Source: Peribacillus muralis (GTDB taxonomy: Bacteria; Bacillota; Bacilli; Bacillales; DSM-1321). From it: a stretch of 64,000 nt of DNA. Position numbers and translations under genes: made by a program. Below are positions 28,283-38,400 of the stretch, one piece after another; positions within the stretch are counted from its first letter, which is position 1; each line of letters starts with the position of its first letter. The DNA lies in the NCBI RefSeq assembly GCF_001645685.2, contig NZ_CP017080.1:1478001-1542000 (forward strand), given 5' to 3'. The notes under the pieces were generated by a model. The model had not been told where the DNA came from. It did not search any database and saw only the letters and a program-made list of their open reading frames with translations.

Positions 28283-30130
28283 TTGAAATTAAGAGAAAAT
28301 ATTCGTAATATAGCGATCATTGCCCACGTTGACCATGGTAAAACGACGTTAGTGGATCAGTTGCTTAAGCAATCTGGTACTTTCCGTGAAAACGAACATG
28401 TGGAAGAACGTGCGATGGACTCTAATGCGATTGAAAAAGAACGCGGAATTACGATTCTTGCGAAAAATACAGCAGTACAATACCAAGATACAAGGATCAA
28501 CATTTTGGATACACCAGGTCATGCCGACTTTGGCGGTGAAGTGGAACGGATCATGAAAATGGTTGATGGCGTTTTGCTTGTTGTTGACGCTTATGAAGGC
28601 TGCATGCCGCAAACACGTTTTGTGTTGAAAAAAGCATTGGAACAAAAGATCACGCCAATCGTTGTCGTGAACAAAATCGATAAAGATTCTGCACGCCCAG
28701 ATGAAGTGGTCGATGAAGTAATCGACTTATTCATTGAACTGGGAGCTGAAGAAGAACAGTTGGAATTCCCTGTTGTCTTCACTTCGGGTATCGCTGGTAC
28801 TGCAAGCTTGGATTCAGATCCTGCAAAACAAGAAAAAGACATGACACCATTGTTCGAAACGATCGTTGAAACGATCCCTGCACCTATCGATAACACAGAT
28901 GAACCGCTTCAATTCCAAGTGGCCTTACTTGACTATAATGATTATGTTGGCCGTATCGGTGTTGGCCGTGTATTCCGCGGTAAAATGCATGTAGGTCAAC
29001 AAGTTTCATTAATGAAACTTGATGGGACTGTCAAACAATTCCGTGTAACGAAAATCTTTGGTTATATCGGCTTGAAGAAAGTTGAAATCCAAGAAGCCGT
29101 TGCCGGTGATTTGATTGCCGTTTCCGGTATGGAGGATATTAACGTTGGGGAAACGGTTTGTCCGACAGAGCATCCTGATGCCCTTCCGATCCTACGCATT
29201 GACGAGCCGACGTTACAAATGACATTCCTTGTGAATAACAGTCCATTCGCGGGACGCGAAGGAAAATTCGTTACAGCGCGTAAAATCGAAGAGCGCTTGA
29301 AAAGCCAATTGCAAACGGATGTCAGCTTAAGAGTCGAAAACACTGATTCTCCGGATGTATGGATCGTTTCAGGCCGTGGGGAGCTTCACCTTTCCATCCT
29401 GATTGAAAACATGAGACGTGAAGGATACGAGCTGCAAGTTTCTAAACCAGAAGTTATCGTTCGCTTGATTGATGGTGTTCGTTGTGAGCCGGTTGAACGC
29501 GTTCAAATTGACGTACCTGAAGAGCACACTGGTTCGATCATGGAATCAATGGGAGCCCGCAAAGGTGAATTGCTGGATATGGTCAATAGCGGAAGCGGTC
29601 AAGTCCGTTTACTGTTCACGATCCCAGCTCGCGGATTGATTGGGTATTCGACTGAGTTCTTAACGATTACACGCGGATATGGTATCATGAACCACTCGTT
29701 TGACAGCTACCAACCGATGGCCCAAGGTCAAGTCGGCGGAAGACGTCAAGGTGTGCTTGTATCCATGGAATCAGGAAAAACTACACAATACGGTACGATG
29801 CAAGTAGAAGACCGCGGCGTCATTTTCGTCGAGCCAGGTACGGATATTTATGAAGGTATGATCGTCGGGGAGCATAATCGTGATAGCGATTTGACTGTCA
29901 ATATCGTTAAAGCGAAACAAATGACGAATATGCGTTCAGCAAATAAAGACCAAACTTCTTCCATGAAAAAACCAAGAATCCTGTCTCTTGAAGAAGCACT
30001 TGAATATTTGAACGATGATGAGTACTGTGAAGTAACTCCGGAGTCAATCCGTCTTCGTAAAAAAATTCTTGATAAAAATGAGCGTGAAAGAGCAGCTAAA
30101 AGGAAAAAAGTGGCTGTTGAAGAAAAATAA
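28283..30130 (+). CDS. typA: Translational GTPase TypA/BipA
   Basis: Ribosome-associated GTPase of the EF-G family, involved in 50S assembly and growth at low temperature. G1 HVDHGKTTL (about residues 15-23), switch II DTPGHADFGGE and NKIDK are present. Domains II, III and V follow, with the C-terminal BipA-specific region ending in a Lys/Arg-rich tail. TTG 28283 gives the family-typical MKLRENIRNIAIIAH and has AGGAG at 8 nt; the GTG three codons upstream touches that site. 615 aa. YlaH is immediately downstream. Confidence 0.96.
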   Translation: MKLRENIRNIAIIAHVDHGKTTLVDQLLKQSGTFRENEHVEERAMDSNAIEKERGITILAKNTAVQYQDTRINILDTPGHADFGGEVERIMKMVDGVLLVVDAYEGCMPQTRFVLKKALEQKITPIVVVNKIDKDSARPDEVVDEVIDLFIELGAEEEQLEFPVVFTSGIAGTASLDSDPAKQEKDMTPLFETIVETIPAPIDNTDEPLQFQVALLDYNDYVGRIGVGRVFRGKMHVGQQVSLMKLDGTVKQFRVTKIFGYIGLKKVEIQEAVAGDLIAVSGMEDINVGETVCPTEHPDALPILRIDEPTLQMTFLVNNSPFAGREGKFVTARKIEERLKSQLQTDVSLRVENTDSPDVWIVSGRGELHLSILIENMRREGYELQVSKPEVIVRLIDGVRCEPVERVQIDVPEEHTGSIMESMGARKGELLDMVNSGSGQVRLLFTIPARGLIGYSTEFLTITRGYGIMNHSFDSYQPMAQGQVGGRRQGVLVSMESGKTTQYGTMQVEDRGVIFVEPGTDIYEGMIVGEHNRDSDLTVNIVKAKQMTNMRSANKDQTSSMKKPRILSLEEALEYLNDDEYCEVTPESIRLRKKILDKNERERAAKRKKVAVEEK

Positions 30131-30152
30131 ATAGCAAGAGGAGGAGAAAAGA

Positions 30153-30461
30153 GTGGATATCCAAGAGCGATTATCATTTTTTGCAGCTTTGTACAGAGTG
30201 GATGAGAATCCTGAAGCAGGAATGTGGTATTTGTATTTAACGGTCCTTGGATTGTGCATCCTTGTCTATCAGTTAGGTTTTGCCAAAAAGTTACCTTTGC
30301 TAAAAAATGTGGTCATTTATGCAGTAATGGCACTTGGATGTACCCTTCTTTCTTTCTTTGCAGTGTTTCTTCCTATGGGGGAAGCATTAGTCATCGCGTC
30401 ACTTGTTCTAGGAATTTACAGAATTCGTCTCCGTAATTCGAGGAAAGAAGAACAGGCTTAA
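30153..30461 (+). CDS. ylaH: YlaH-like membrane protein
   Basis: Protein of 102 residues with three probable transmembrane helices (about 25-42, 48-68, 70-88) and an Arg/Lys/Glu tail. GTG 30153 follows GAGGAG. Situated 22 bp after typA as in B. subtilis, so likely cotranscribed. Function unknown. Confidence 0.82.
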   Translation: MDIQERLSFFAALYRVDENPEAGMWYLYLTVLGLCILVYQLGFAKKLPLLKNVVIYAVMALGCTLLSFFAVFLPMGEALVIASLVLGIYRIRLRNSRKEEQA

Positions 30462-30462
30462 G

Positions 30463-30750
30463 ATGATGAAATCATTACAGGATGCTTTATACAATTGGTT
30501 GACGATCAAAGTTGTCTGTGACGCAAGACCCGATGATACAGCTGCACGAGATACTGAAATGTTTTTCATGCAGTTGTTGAAAGACGATCATCAAGTGATC
30601 ATTGATACGGTTTCACGAGCAGAGCCTTTTTACTTTGTCGAGTATACACTGGATGAAGAGACGAAAAAGCAACGTTTCCCAATCGAATTGATTGATATCA
30701 TGTTAGATCAAATTCAGCTGGAACCAGAAAAGTATAAAAATATCGAGTAA
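30463..30750 (+). CDS. Conserved-looking hypothetical protein after ylaH
   Basis: Soluble protein of 95 residues, mixed helix and strand, with no motif I recognise; the segment SLQDALYNWLTIKVVCDARP and an acidic C-terminal half are its visible traits. It follows ylaH by one base, which strongly implies cotranscription with typA-ylaH and probable translational coupling; two consecutive ATGs (30463, 30466) are possible starts. B. subtilis has no gene between ylaH and ylaI as far as I recall. Confidence 0.65.
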   Translation: MMKSLQDALYNWLTIKVVCDARPDDTAARDTEMFFMQLLKDDHQVIIDTVSRAEPFYFVEYTLDEETKKQRFPIELIDIMLDQIQLEPEKYKNIE

Positions 30751-30754
30751 TGAT

Positions 30755-30789
30755 AAAAAGAACCGTGCGAAATTCGTACGGTTCTTTTT
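30755..30789. terminator. Bidirectional terminator of the typA operon
   Basis: Stem AAAAAGAACCGT / ACGGTTCTTTTT with internal CG pairs and an AATT loop. Confidence 0.88.
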
Positions 30790-31213
30790 ATATGGCTTTT
30801 GGGAGGGAAAGTGCGTAAATTAGGTGCAGGGATGCCCACACACTGAACGCTTTCGTGTCAGTTGGAAGGACTGCTTCCGTCAAGGACCATGCCGATAGGG
30901 GAAAGTATAGGAAGACAGCAGGGATAATCGTCAGGAATGCAAGGAGGTACTTATTCCAGTCCTTGAAGATTTTTAACGGAATGACGATATGGACGTAACT
31001 GAACGTAACAGCTACAGAAAAAAGCAGATGGAAGAAGAATAAGAATCCTTCACTCCAAGGAACTGTGCCGATTACAGGAAGAAAATCGACATTCAATAAA
31101 AGTGTATACACTTTTATTCCCCAAGACATTTCAACCCACTTCATCACCAATCCAAGCATACTTCCATTGATGAGGCCGATCACTCCGACTTTATAAATGC
31201 GATTACCATTCAT
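30788..31213 (-). CDS. Membrane protein overlapping ylaI, unknown
   Basis: Protein of 141 residues with about four transmembrane helices (residues 8-26, 52-73, 87-107, 118-138). ATG 31213 lies inside the last codons of ylaI (11-bp overlap), so translation is coupled to ylaI. A longer frame from 31258 overlaps ylaI further and has no support. The positioning suggests a membrane partner of the zinc-ribbon protein YlaI, but that is inference. I do not recognise the family; the pattern of conserved Trp and Gly suggests a small bundle protein rather than a transporter. Confidence 0.65.
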   Translation of the reverse strand: MNGNRIYKVGVIGLINGSMLGLVMKWVEMSWGIKVYTLLLNVDFLPVIGTVPWSEGFLFFFHLLFSVAVTFSYVHIVIPLKIFKDWNKYLLAFLTIIPAVFLYFPLSAWSLTEAVLPTDTKAFSVWASLHLIYALSLPKAI

Positions 31214-31403
31214 CTTCCGTTTTGATCGTACGGTAAAGCCTGAAGTTTCCCGTGGCAATCCGTTCGTTCGTACGCTGTTCTATGCGTTGATTGCATGAAT
31301 TGCACATATAGGTATGTATAGGTCGATTACGGAGTTTCTTTGCTTCTGGGCTATCATCAGGAATCGATTCAATTTGATCGCATATTACACATTTAACCTT
31401 CAT
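31203..31403 (-). CDS. ylaI: YlaI family zinc-ribbon protein (DUF2197)
   Basis: Protein of 66 residues with two CxxC pairs, C-V-I-C (residues 5-8) and C-N-S-C (about 34-37), a likely zinc ribbon. MKVKCVICDQIESIPDDSPEAK is typical of the family (given here in part). Function unknown. First gene of a two-gene minus-strand unit with the membrane protein above. Confidence 0.85.
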   Translation of the reverse strand: MKVKCVICDQIESIPDDSPEAKKLRNRPIHTYMCNSCNQRIEQRTNERIATGNFRLYRTIKTEDEW

Positions 31404-31532
31404 ATTATTTGGACCTCACTTCAATTCGAATATGCTCTTAAGTATACCAATATTTTGTTGGTAAAACGAGGATAAAGTGTAGCAGAGCTTACTCAATGAA
31501 AGGTTTTGGGAGTATCGCCGCTATAAAACAAA

Positions 31533-31555
31533 AACCCGAAGAATCACTTCGGGTT
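31533..31555 (-). terminator. Terminator of ylaJ
   Basis: 9-bp stem AACCCGAAG / CTTCGGGTT, 5-nt loop, T-run on the minus strand. Confidence 0.85.
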
Positions 31556-31562
31556 AGCAAAT

Positions 31563-32162
31563 TCATTCAATATGGTGATTGGATTGATCATTTTGCTCTT
31601 TATCCAGCTCTTTTCTTTCCTGATGATCATTAAGCTTATCCTTTTCCTTATCAATTGTTTTCGATGGAGTTGGTGTCAATATATCACCCGGAACCTCAGG
31701 GATGACCCTGCTTGTGATGTCAGCCAGTTCATTTAGGATGCCTCTAACTGGTTTACCGCCTTTTATATCCTTTGCTACTTCCCGGATTCGTTCGTTTAAA
31801 TCCGGATCAGCGACGATGATGGCACTTGCCCCGTCAGGATCATGCTTTAACGCTTCCCCAACCGAATATTTAATCGTCCCTACTTGTGAACGCTCGATGT
31901 CTTGGTCAATATCTATCCCGACAATCGCATATTTGCCAAGAACGACTGCAGTGGCACCATTCACCTCTGGAATGGATTTGGCTAAACCAGTAAGTCGTTT
32001 GGCCGTTTGCTGTCCAGTTTCCCTGTCCGCTTCCTGAATGGTCGAGTTATGGACTTTCGTTATATGGTTTTTTGCATGATCTTCCGACGCTTGATTTTTA
32101 TTATTCATTGAACAGCCTGTCATTAAAAGCATGGCAGCGAGTGATAAAAAGATCTTTTGCAA
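31563..32162 (-). CDS. ylaJ: YhcN/YlaJ family sporulation lipoprotein
   Basis: Lipoprotein of 199 residues. The signal peptide ends in MLLMTGC (Cys at about 17). The middle holds the YhcN/YlaJ domain with VVLGKYAIVGIDIDQDIERSQ (split: VVLGKYAIVG, IDIDQD), and the C-terminal tail from about 165 is a repetitive Asp/Glu/Lys/His/Gln stretch. Members of the family are found in forespore membranes and in germination studies; the exact role is not known. The start at 32162 (TTG, minus strand) follows GGGGGT. Confidence 0.85.
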   Translation of the reverse strand: MQKIFLSLAAMLLMTGCSMNNKNQASEDHAKNHITKVHNSTIQEADRETGQQTAKRLTGLAKSIPEVNGATAVVLGKYAIVGIDIDQDIERSQVGTIKYSVGEALKHDPDGASAIIVADPDLNERIREVAKDIKGGKPVRGILNELADITSRVIPEVPGDILTPTPSKTIDKEKDKLNDHQERKELDKEQNDQSNHHIE

Positions 32163-32428
32163 TGTATGACCCCCTTAATGTATGTCATTAGTTACAGCCT
32201 GTCCACACCGACTAATTATGATGCATATAAGCATAATTTTCACCAGTCAATGATATGTTCCGTGTTAAGTGAAAATATCATTACAGGAAGTTTTCTTTAT
32301 AGTCTGTAAATGTTCTTCTATCTTTATGCAATGGAACATATATTTTATCAACAGTCTCGTCCGCTACATAACTGCTGAGTGTAGTAAATGGTAAGACATA
32401 TCCTAAAGAGCAGGCAGGAGGCGTCATA

Positions 32429-33760
32429 TTGGGAAAAAAAATCTATGTTTTAGATACGAATGTCCTGTTGCAGGATCCGTATTCAATTTATTCATTTGAA
32501 GATAATGAAGTGGTCATTCCTGCAGTCGTTTTGGAAGAATTGGATTCAAAAAAAAGGTATATGGATGAAATTGGAAGAAACGCCAGGCAAGTATCGAAGC
32601 TGATAGATAGCTTCCGCGAAAAAGGCAAGCTTCATCTGAGCATACCGCTGCATAATGGAGGAAGTTTAAGAATTGAACTCAATCACCGTTCATTCCATGA
32701 GCTTCAGGAGATTTTTGTGGAGAAAACGAACGATAACAGAATATTGGCCGTTGCCAAAAATTTATCATTGGAAGAGGAAACGAAAGAAGAAGGTAAAACT
32801 GTCATCCTTGTTAGCAAGGATACTCTTGTCAGGGTAAAAGCTGATGCTATCGGACTTGAGGCTGAGGATTTTTTGAATGATCGCGTCGTTGAATTGGATC
32901 ATATATATGGCGGTCATAAAGAAGTGTTTGTCTCGATAGATAACCTGAATAAGTTTTACGAAAAAAATTTTCTCCCCCTTGCCGAACTGACAAAAGATTC
33001 GTATTATCCCAATCAATTCCTATTGATGAAGGACACGCTTGGAAGCTCAGCTTCCGCGATTGGCATAGTGGATGAGAACTGCAGGTTAGTTAAGAAATTG
33101 GTTTATGAAGGAGAACATATTTGGGGTATCAAGCCAAGGAATGTCCAGCAAACGATGGCCCTGGATTTGTTGCTTCGGTCCGATATCCAACTGGTGACGC
33201 TGATAGGGAAAGCGGGGACAGGGAAGACGTTATTGGCATTGGCAACAGGCTTGATGCAAACGGAAGATCTGTCACAATATAAAAAACTTTTGGTTGCCAG
33301 GCCGATTGTTCCGGTAGGCAAAGACATCGGGTATCTCCCGGGTGAAAAAGAAGAAAAGCTAAGACCTTGGATGCAGCCTATTTTTGACAATCTGCAATAT
33401 TTGTTCAATACAAAAAAACCAGGTGAATTGGACGCCATTTTAGCAGGTATGAGTTCGATTGAAGTCGAGGCCTTGACGTATATAAGGGGAAGAAGCATCC
33501 CAGATCAGTTCATCATCATCGATGAAGCGCAGAACTTAACCAAGCATGAAGTGAAGACAATATTGACGAGAGTCGGTGAGCGAAGCAAAATTGTCTTGAT
33601 GGGGGACCCGGAGCAAATAGACCATCCCTATTTAGATGAATACAATAATGGCTTGACCTATGTGGTGGAGAAATTCAAGACCGAACGGATTGCCGGGCAT
33701 GTTAAATTGATAAAAGGGGAAAGGTCAGGACTAGCCCAACTCGCCGCAACGCTATTATAA
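32429..33760 (+). CDS. phoH2: PIN domain + PhoH ATPase (PhoH2)
   Basis: Fusion of an N-terminal PIN nuclease domain (residues 1-150; VLDTNVLLQDP at 6-16 contributes active-site Asp) with a C-terminal PhoH P-loop ATPase (Walker A GKAGTGKT at about 255-262; Walker B FIIIDEAQN). Homologues unwind and cleave RNA. 443 aa; it begins at TTG 32429 with GGAGG 6-7 nt upstream. It is B. subtilis ylaK by position. The gene stands alone, with a terminator behind it and no antitoxin-like partner ORF upstream, though PhoAT-type antitoxins can be small and absent in Firmicutes. Confidence 0.92.
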   Translation: MGKKIYVLDTNVLLQDPYSIYSFEDNEVVIPAVVLEELDSKKRYMDEIGRNARQVSKLIDSFREKGKLHLSIPLHNGGSLRIELNHRSFHELQEIFVEKTNDNRILAVAKNLSLEEETKEEGKTVILVSKDTLVRVKADAIGLEAEDFLNDRVVELDHIYGGHKEVFVSIDNLNKFYEKNFLPLAELTKDSYYPNQFLLMKDTLGSSASAIGIVDENCRLVKKLVYEGEHIWGIKPRNVQQTMALDLLLRSDIQLVTLIGKAGTGKTLLALATGLMQTEDLSQYKKLLVARPIVPVGKDIGYLPGEKEEKLRPWMQPIFDNLQYLFNTKKPGELDAILAGMSSIEVEALTYIRGRSIPDQFIIIDEAQNLTKHEVKTILTRVGERSKIVLMGDPEQIDHPYLDEYNNGLTYVVEKFKTERIAGHVKLIKGERSGLAQLAATLL

Positions 33761-33803
33761 AGGGATCGGCAAGCGGGGAGTACCCCTTGCCGATCCTTTT
33801 TAA
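33759..33803. terminator. Bidirectional terminator phoH2/ylaL
   Basis: 11-bp stem GGATCGGCAAG / CTTGCCGATCC with flanking A and T runs. The loop also has GGGG/CCCC pairs. Confidence 0.88.
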
Positions 33804-33815
33804 GCTAAACATCCC

Positions 33816-34328
33816 CTATTTTATGGTGAAGGAACGCACATTCTTTATCGGATTTTCGAGGTTGGAGGCATCTCCGAAATAGATTTCCAAAGGGCCTCCC
33901 TCGGTTACTTTAAGAGGTTTGCCGTCCTTGGAAAAGCCTAGGAAAAACTGAAGTGCCACTTCCACCGGGAATGTAAGTTCATTATCTGCTGTTGTAACCA
34001 GTACTTCAGTTACGCCGCTTTCAGGTTCGGCATTATTAAAAAAAGGTTCGAAAGGGATGCCAAAAGTCCCTTCCATCAATCTTTGCTTTTCGAATTTTCG
34101 CTCCGTTTTCAAAGTAGGCGGCAATGTTGCACCCTCTTGAATTTCTTTTTGCCAATGCTTGGATGCTGCGATCGTATACTCTTCCAATTCATTGACTTCA
34201 GCTCTGTCAGCGTGGAAGTATGTATCGATTTCAACTTTACGGTCATCAAAAATCCAGACACCGGGATCTAGCGTAATAGGATATTTCACCTTTCCATTAA
34301 TAAACACGATGGGTTCCAAATATCTCAT
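33816..34328 (-). CDS. ylaL: YlaL-like protein
   Basis: Soluble protein of about 170 residues. Segments include LEPIVFINGKVKYPITLDPGVW at the start (here abbreviated by its ends LEPIVF and DPGVW) and the C-terminal FFLGFSKDGKPLKVTEGGP. No signal peptide. The start is uncertain: ATG 34328 sits right after AAAGGA, while TTG 34319 would have better spacing. Name taken from position between phoH2 and ylaN and from general resemblance to B. subtilis YlaL; function unknown. Confidence 0.6.
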   Translation of the reverse strand: MRYLEPIVFINGKVKYPITLDPGVWIFDDRKVEIDTYFHADRAEVNELEEYTIAASKHWQKEIQEGATLPPTLKTERKFEKQRLMEGTFGIPFEPFFNNAEPESGVTEVLVTTADNELTFPVEVALQFFLGFSKDGKPLKVTEGGPLEIYFGDASNLENPIKNVRSFTIK

Positions 34329-34540
34329 TCCTTTCTGTTGCACTTAAGTAATTATAATCAATTATAAATGAAATGTCACATCATCAAGAATGTCGATTCA
34401 TATTGATGGCTCCGTATGTGTACGGAGAGACGAATGTGACTAACCCGCGGGAATTTGTTTGTCAATGTCCTTGCTTTTTCACAAAACTAAAGGTAGAATT
34501 TAAAGATAAGATATAATCGCTCTGAGCGGGGGGATTTAAC

Positions 34541-34822
34541 ATGGCATCTGATATGCTTGTCAATCATCGAGAAAAAGCTTATGCTTTATTAAAAGCAGAT
34601 GCTGACAAGATTCTAAAACTGATAAAAGTTCAAATGGAGAATCTCACTATGCCTCAATGTCCTTTATATGAAGAGGTACTTGATACTCAAATGTTCGGCC
34701 TTTCACGAGAAATCGATTTTGCCGTACGTTTAGGCTTGGTAGAGGATACCGAGGGTAAATCCCTTTTGGAAACACTCGAACAGGAATTGTCAGTTTTGCA
34801 TGAAGCATCATTAAAAAAATAA
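34541..34822 (+). CDS. ylaN: YlaN (UPF0358) iron-homeostasis protein
   Basis: Small helical protein (93 aa) starting [20 protein letters not shown], the UPF0358 family. B. subtilis YlaN is required when iron is limiting, and homologues have been linked to Fur control. GGGGGG lies upstream of the ATG. In B. subtilis the next gene is ftsW; here it is a terminator and a gene-free stretch before pycA. Confidence 0.9.
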   Translation: MASDMLVNHREKAYALLKADADKILKLIKVQMENLTMPQCPLYEEVLDTQMFGLSREIDFAVRLGLVEDTEGKSLLETLEQELSVLHEASLKK

Positions 34823-34837
34823 TATATAAAACATACT

Positions 34838-34874
34838 AACTCAAACAAATCTCGATGATTGTTTGAGTTTTTTA
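34838..34874 (+). terminator. Terminator of ylaN
   Basis: Stem AACTCAAACAA / TTGTTTGAGTT, then a run of T residues. Confidence 0.88.
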
Positions 34875-35451
34875 TTTATGTACAATAACTTTTAATAGTG
34901 TTATACTAAATGTAATAGTGACATACTAATTAACGCGAATTAGCTCAATCAGGGCTTTTTTTACTGTCCACGATCAATCCGTTTAGAAAAGCGGAAAACT
35001 TTCAGATTTTTCGAAAATTTCTTTTTGCATTTCGATTATTGCAATAAAATCGATTAACAAATGCTGATTTGATTTCAGAAAAAGAGTACGCTTAATTCCT
35101 TGTTTTTGCATGCGAATATACATAATTTTTTATTTTTTTATTGTATTCAGTTTATTTTAGTATTATGGTTATATTAATCGATTTTTAATACAACTGTTTC
35201 TTTTTGATAATATATTATAATAGCTTAATTTCTAGTTGCTAAATGCTGAGGGTTATTTATCCATTTATGATAAGATACGTGAAAGTGAAAGCTGAAAATA
35301 TATCGAAATAATTAGAATCGCAATAAAATAGACATTATTGGATCGTTCTCCCCTGTAGCGTGGGAATAATTTAGTGAATAAAAAGTGGTGTATCCGTCAC
35401 GCTTTTTTTCTATATATTCTATAAAAATACATATTGAGTAGGGTGGTAGCA
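34875..35451. other. Very AT-rich gene-free region upstream of pycA
   Basis: About 575 bp with no plausible ORF. ftsW occupies this interval in B. subtilis, and no recognisable remnant of it is seen. The right end holds a hairpin with a U-tract (35357-35409), listed separately. Confidence 0.6.
35357..35409 (+). promoter_or_regulatory. Terminator-like hairpin in the pycA leader
   Basis: Outer stem AGCGTG (35357-35362) / CACGCT (35398-35403), inner GGA.TA / TATCC pairs, then TTTTTTT ending 43 nt before the pycA ATG. It could be an attenuator or simply a terminator of an upstream transcript. Confidence 0.45.
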
Positions 35452-38400
35452 ATGGGTAAACGTATAGAAAAAGTACTAGCGGCAAATCGTGGAGAAATAG
35501 CGATACGTATTTTCAGGGCATGTACGGAATTGGACATTCATACAGTAGCAATCTATTCAAAGGAAGATTATGGTTCTTATCACCGTTATAAAGCGGATGA
35601 AGCATATTTGGTTGGAGAAGGCAAAAAACCGATCGATGCATACTTGGATATTGAAGGCATCATTGCAATTGCCAAAATGAGCGGAGTCGATGCGATTCAT
35701 CCTGGCTATGGTTTCCTCTCGGAAAATATCGAGTTTGCTAAACGTTGTGAGGAAGAGGGCATAATCTTCATCGGACCCGAGTCAAGACACCTTGATATGT
35801 TTGGGGACAAAGTAAAAGCTAGAACACAAGCGGAACTAGCTGATATTCCGGTCATTCCTGGAAGCGAAGGTCCAGTGACGAGTGTGGAAGAAGTCAAGGC
35901 ATTTGGTGAACAATACGGTTTTCCAATTATTATAAAAGCATCGTTAGGCGGCGGCGGACGCGGAATGCGGATTGTCTCTAAGGTTGCAGAAGTAGAAGAA
36001 GCATATGATCGCGCAAAATCAGAAGCAAAGGCAGCCTTTGGGAATGATGAAGTGTATGTAGAGCGGTTCATCCAAAATCCTAAACACATCGAGGTTCAAA
36101 TCCTCGCCGATACCCATGGGAATATCGTCCATCTCTATGAACGTGACTGTTCGGTTCAGAGGCGGCACCAAAAAGTTGTCGAAGTGGCACCTTCCGTTTC
36201 CCTTTCGGATGATTTAAGGGAGCGGATTTGCGAGGCTGCAGTCAAACTTGCGAAAAATATTGACTATGTGAACGCTGGCACGGTCGAATTTCTTGTAGCC
36301 AATGGGGAATTTTATTTTATTGAGGTGAATCCAAGGGTTCAGGTTGAACATACGATCACTGAAATGATCACAGGCATTGATATCGTTCAATCCCAAATCA
36401 TGATTGCCGAAGGACATGAACTCCATGGCAAGAAGATCGGGATTCCTGAACAAGCTGGAATAAAAACGCACGGATATGCCATTCAATCACGGGTGACGAC
36501 TGAGGATCCTTTGAATAACTTCATGCCCGATACCGGCAAGATGATGGTCTACCGTTCAGGTGGGGGCTTTGGGGTTCGTCTGGATGCCGGGAATGGGTTC
36601 CAAGGTGCGGTGATTACGCCTTATTACGATTCTCTTCTCGTTAAACTTTCAACACATGCGCTTTCATTTGAGCAGGCAGCTTCTAAAATGGTCCGTAACC
36701 TTAAGGAGTTCCGGATCCGTGGAATTAAAACGAATATTCCCTTCCTTGAAAATGTTGTAAAACATGAAAAATTCATAACTGGTGAATACGATACGTCTTT
36801 CATCGATTCAACACCGGAGCTGTTTAGCTTTCCGGTCAGGAAAGACCGCGGGACCAAAATGCTTTCATATATCGGAAATGTTACAGTAAATGGCTTCCCG
36901 GGCGTCGAGAAAAAGAAAAAACCTGTTTTTGATCCAGCTCCAATTCCTAATGTGACTGGTTTGCCGCTTATTTCGGGTACAAAAAGCATCCTTGAACAAA
37001 AAGGCGCAGATGGTCTCGTTAACTGGATTAAAGAGCAGAACGAGGTATTGATCACTGATACGACGTTCCGTGATGCACATCAATCCTTACTGGCGACGAG
37101 AGTCCGGTCGAAAGATATCCTTGATATTGCCGAGCCTACGGCAAAACTCCTTCCTGAATTATTTTCTATGGAAATGTGGGGTGGGGCAACGTTCGATGTA
37201 GCTTATCGATTCTTGAAAGAAGATCCATGGGACAGGCTGTTAAGTTTCAGGAAGAAAGCGCCGAATGTCCTTTTGCAAATGCTTTTGAGGGCATCAAATG
37301 CGGTAGGCTATAAAAACTACCCTGATAACGTCATTCGTGAATTCGTGGAAAAATCAGCGGATGCAGGAATTGATGTTTTCCGGATCTTCGACAGCTTAAA
37401 CTGGGTCAAAGGTATGGAGGTGGCGATAGATGCAGTCCGTCAATCAGGGAAAATTGCGGAAGCGGCCATTTGTTATACGGGAGATTTGAATGACCCATCA
37501 AGAAGTAAATACAATATCGACTACTATAAAAACATGGCAATGGAATTGGAACATGCCGGTGCCCATATTCTGGCGATCAAGGACATGGCCGGGCTGCTGA
37601 AGCCGGATGCTGCCTATCGACTAGTGTCGGAATTGAAAGCAGCGACATCCCTGCCAATCCACCTTCACACCCATGATACAAGCGGGAATGGAATCTACAT
37701 GTATGCAAAAGCGATTGAAGCTGGTGTGGATATCGTCGATACGGCAATTGGATCTTTAGCTGGTCTGACATCACAGCCGAGTGTGCAAACCCTTCATTAT
37801 GCACTGGAAGGATCAAGCAGACAGCCTAAATTGGAAGTCGATGCACTAGAACGTCTAGGCGAGTACTGGGGCGAGGTCAGGAATTTCTACCATGACTTCG
37901 AAAGCGGCATGAATGCCCCGCATACTGAAGTGTACAAACACGAAATGCCAGGAGGTCAATACAGCAATCTGCAGCAACAGGCAAAAGCGGTGGGACTGGG
38001 AGAACGCTGGCATGAAGTGAAAGAGATGTATCAACGCGTCAATGCCATGTTCGGTGATATCGTTAAAGTTACTCCTTCTTCCAAAGTGGTGGGGGATATG
38101 GCTTTATTCATGGTGCAAAATAACCTATCCGAAGAAGATGTTCTGACAAAAGGCAAATCCATTGATTTCCCTGATTCGGTCATCGAGTTATTCGAAGGTT
38201 ACTTAGGTCAGCCGGTTGGCGGTTTTCCAAAAGAACTTCAGGAAGTTATCTTGAAAGGAAAGAAACCTATAACGGTAAGACCTGGAGAATTATTGGAAGA
38301 AGTGGACTTCGGTGCCCTGAAAGAAGAGTTATTCAAGGAATTGGGACGGGCTGTTACGGATTTCGATGTGCTCGCATATGCCTTATATCCAAAAGTGTTC

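Noticed and set aside
31563..31670. Repetitive Lys/Asp/His tail of YlaJ as a possible DNA repeat
   Set aside because: The low complexity is in the protein only; no tandem DNA repeat units could be seen.
32429..33760. phoH2 as a toxin of a toxin-antitoxin pair
   Set aside because: No small partner ORF overlaps its start; the 266 bp upstream shows none with a ribosome-binding site.
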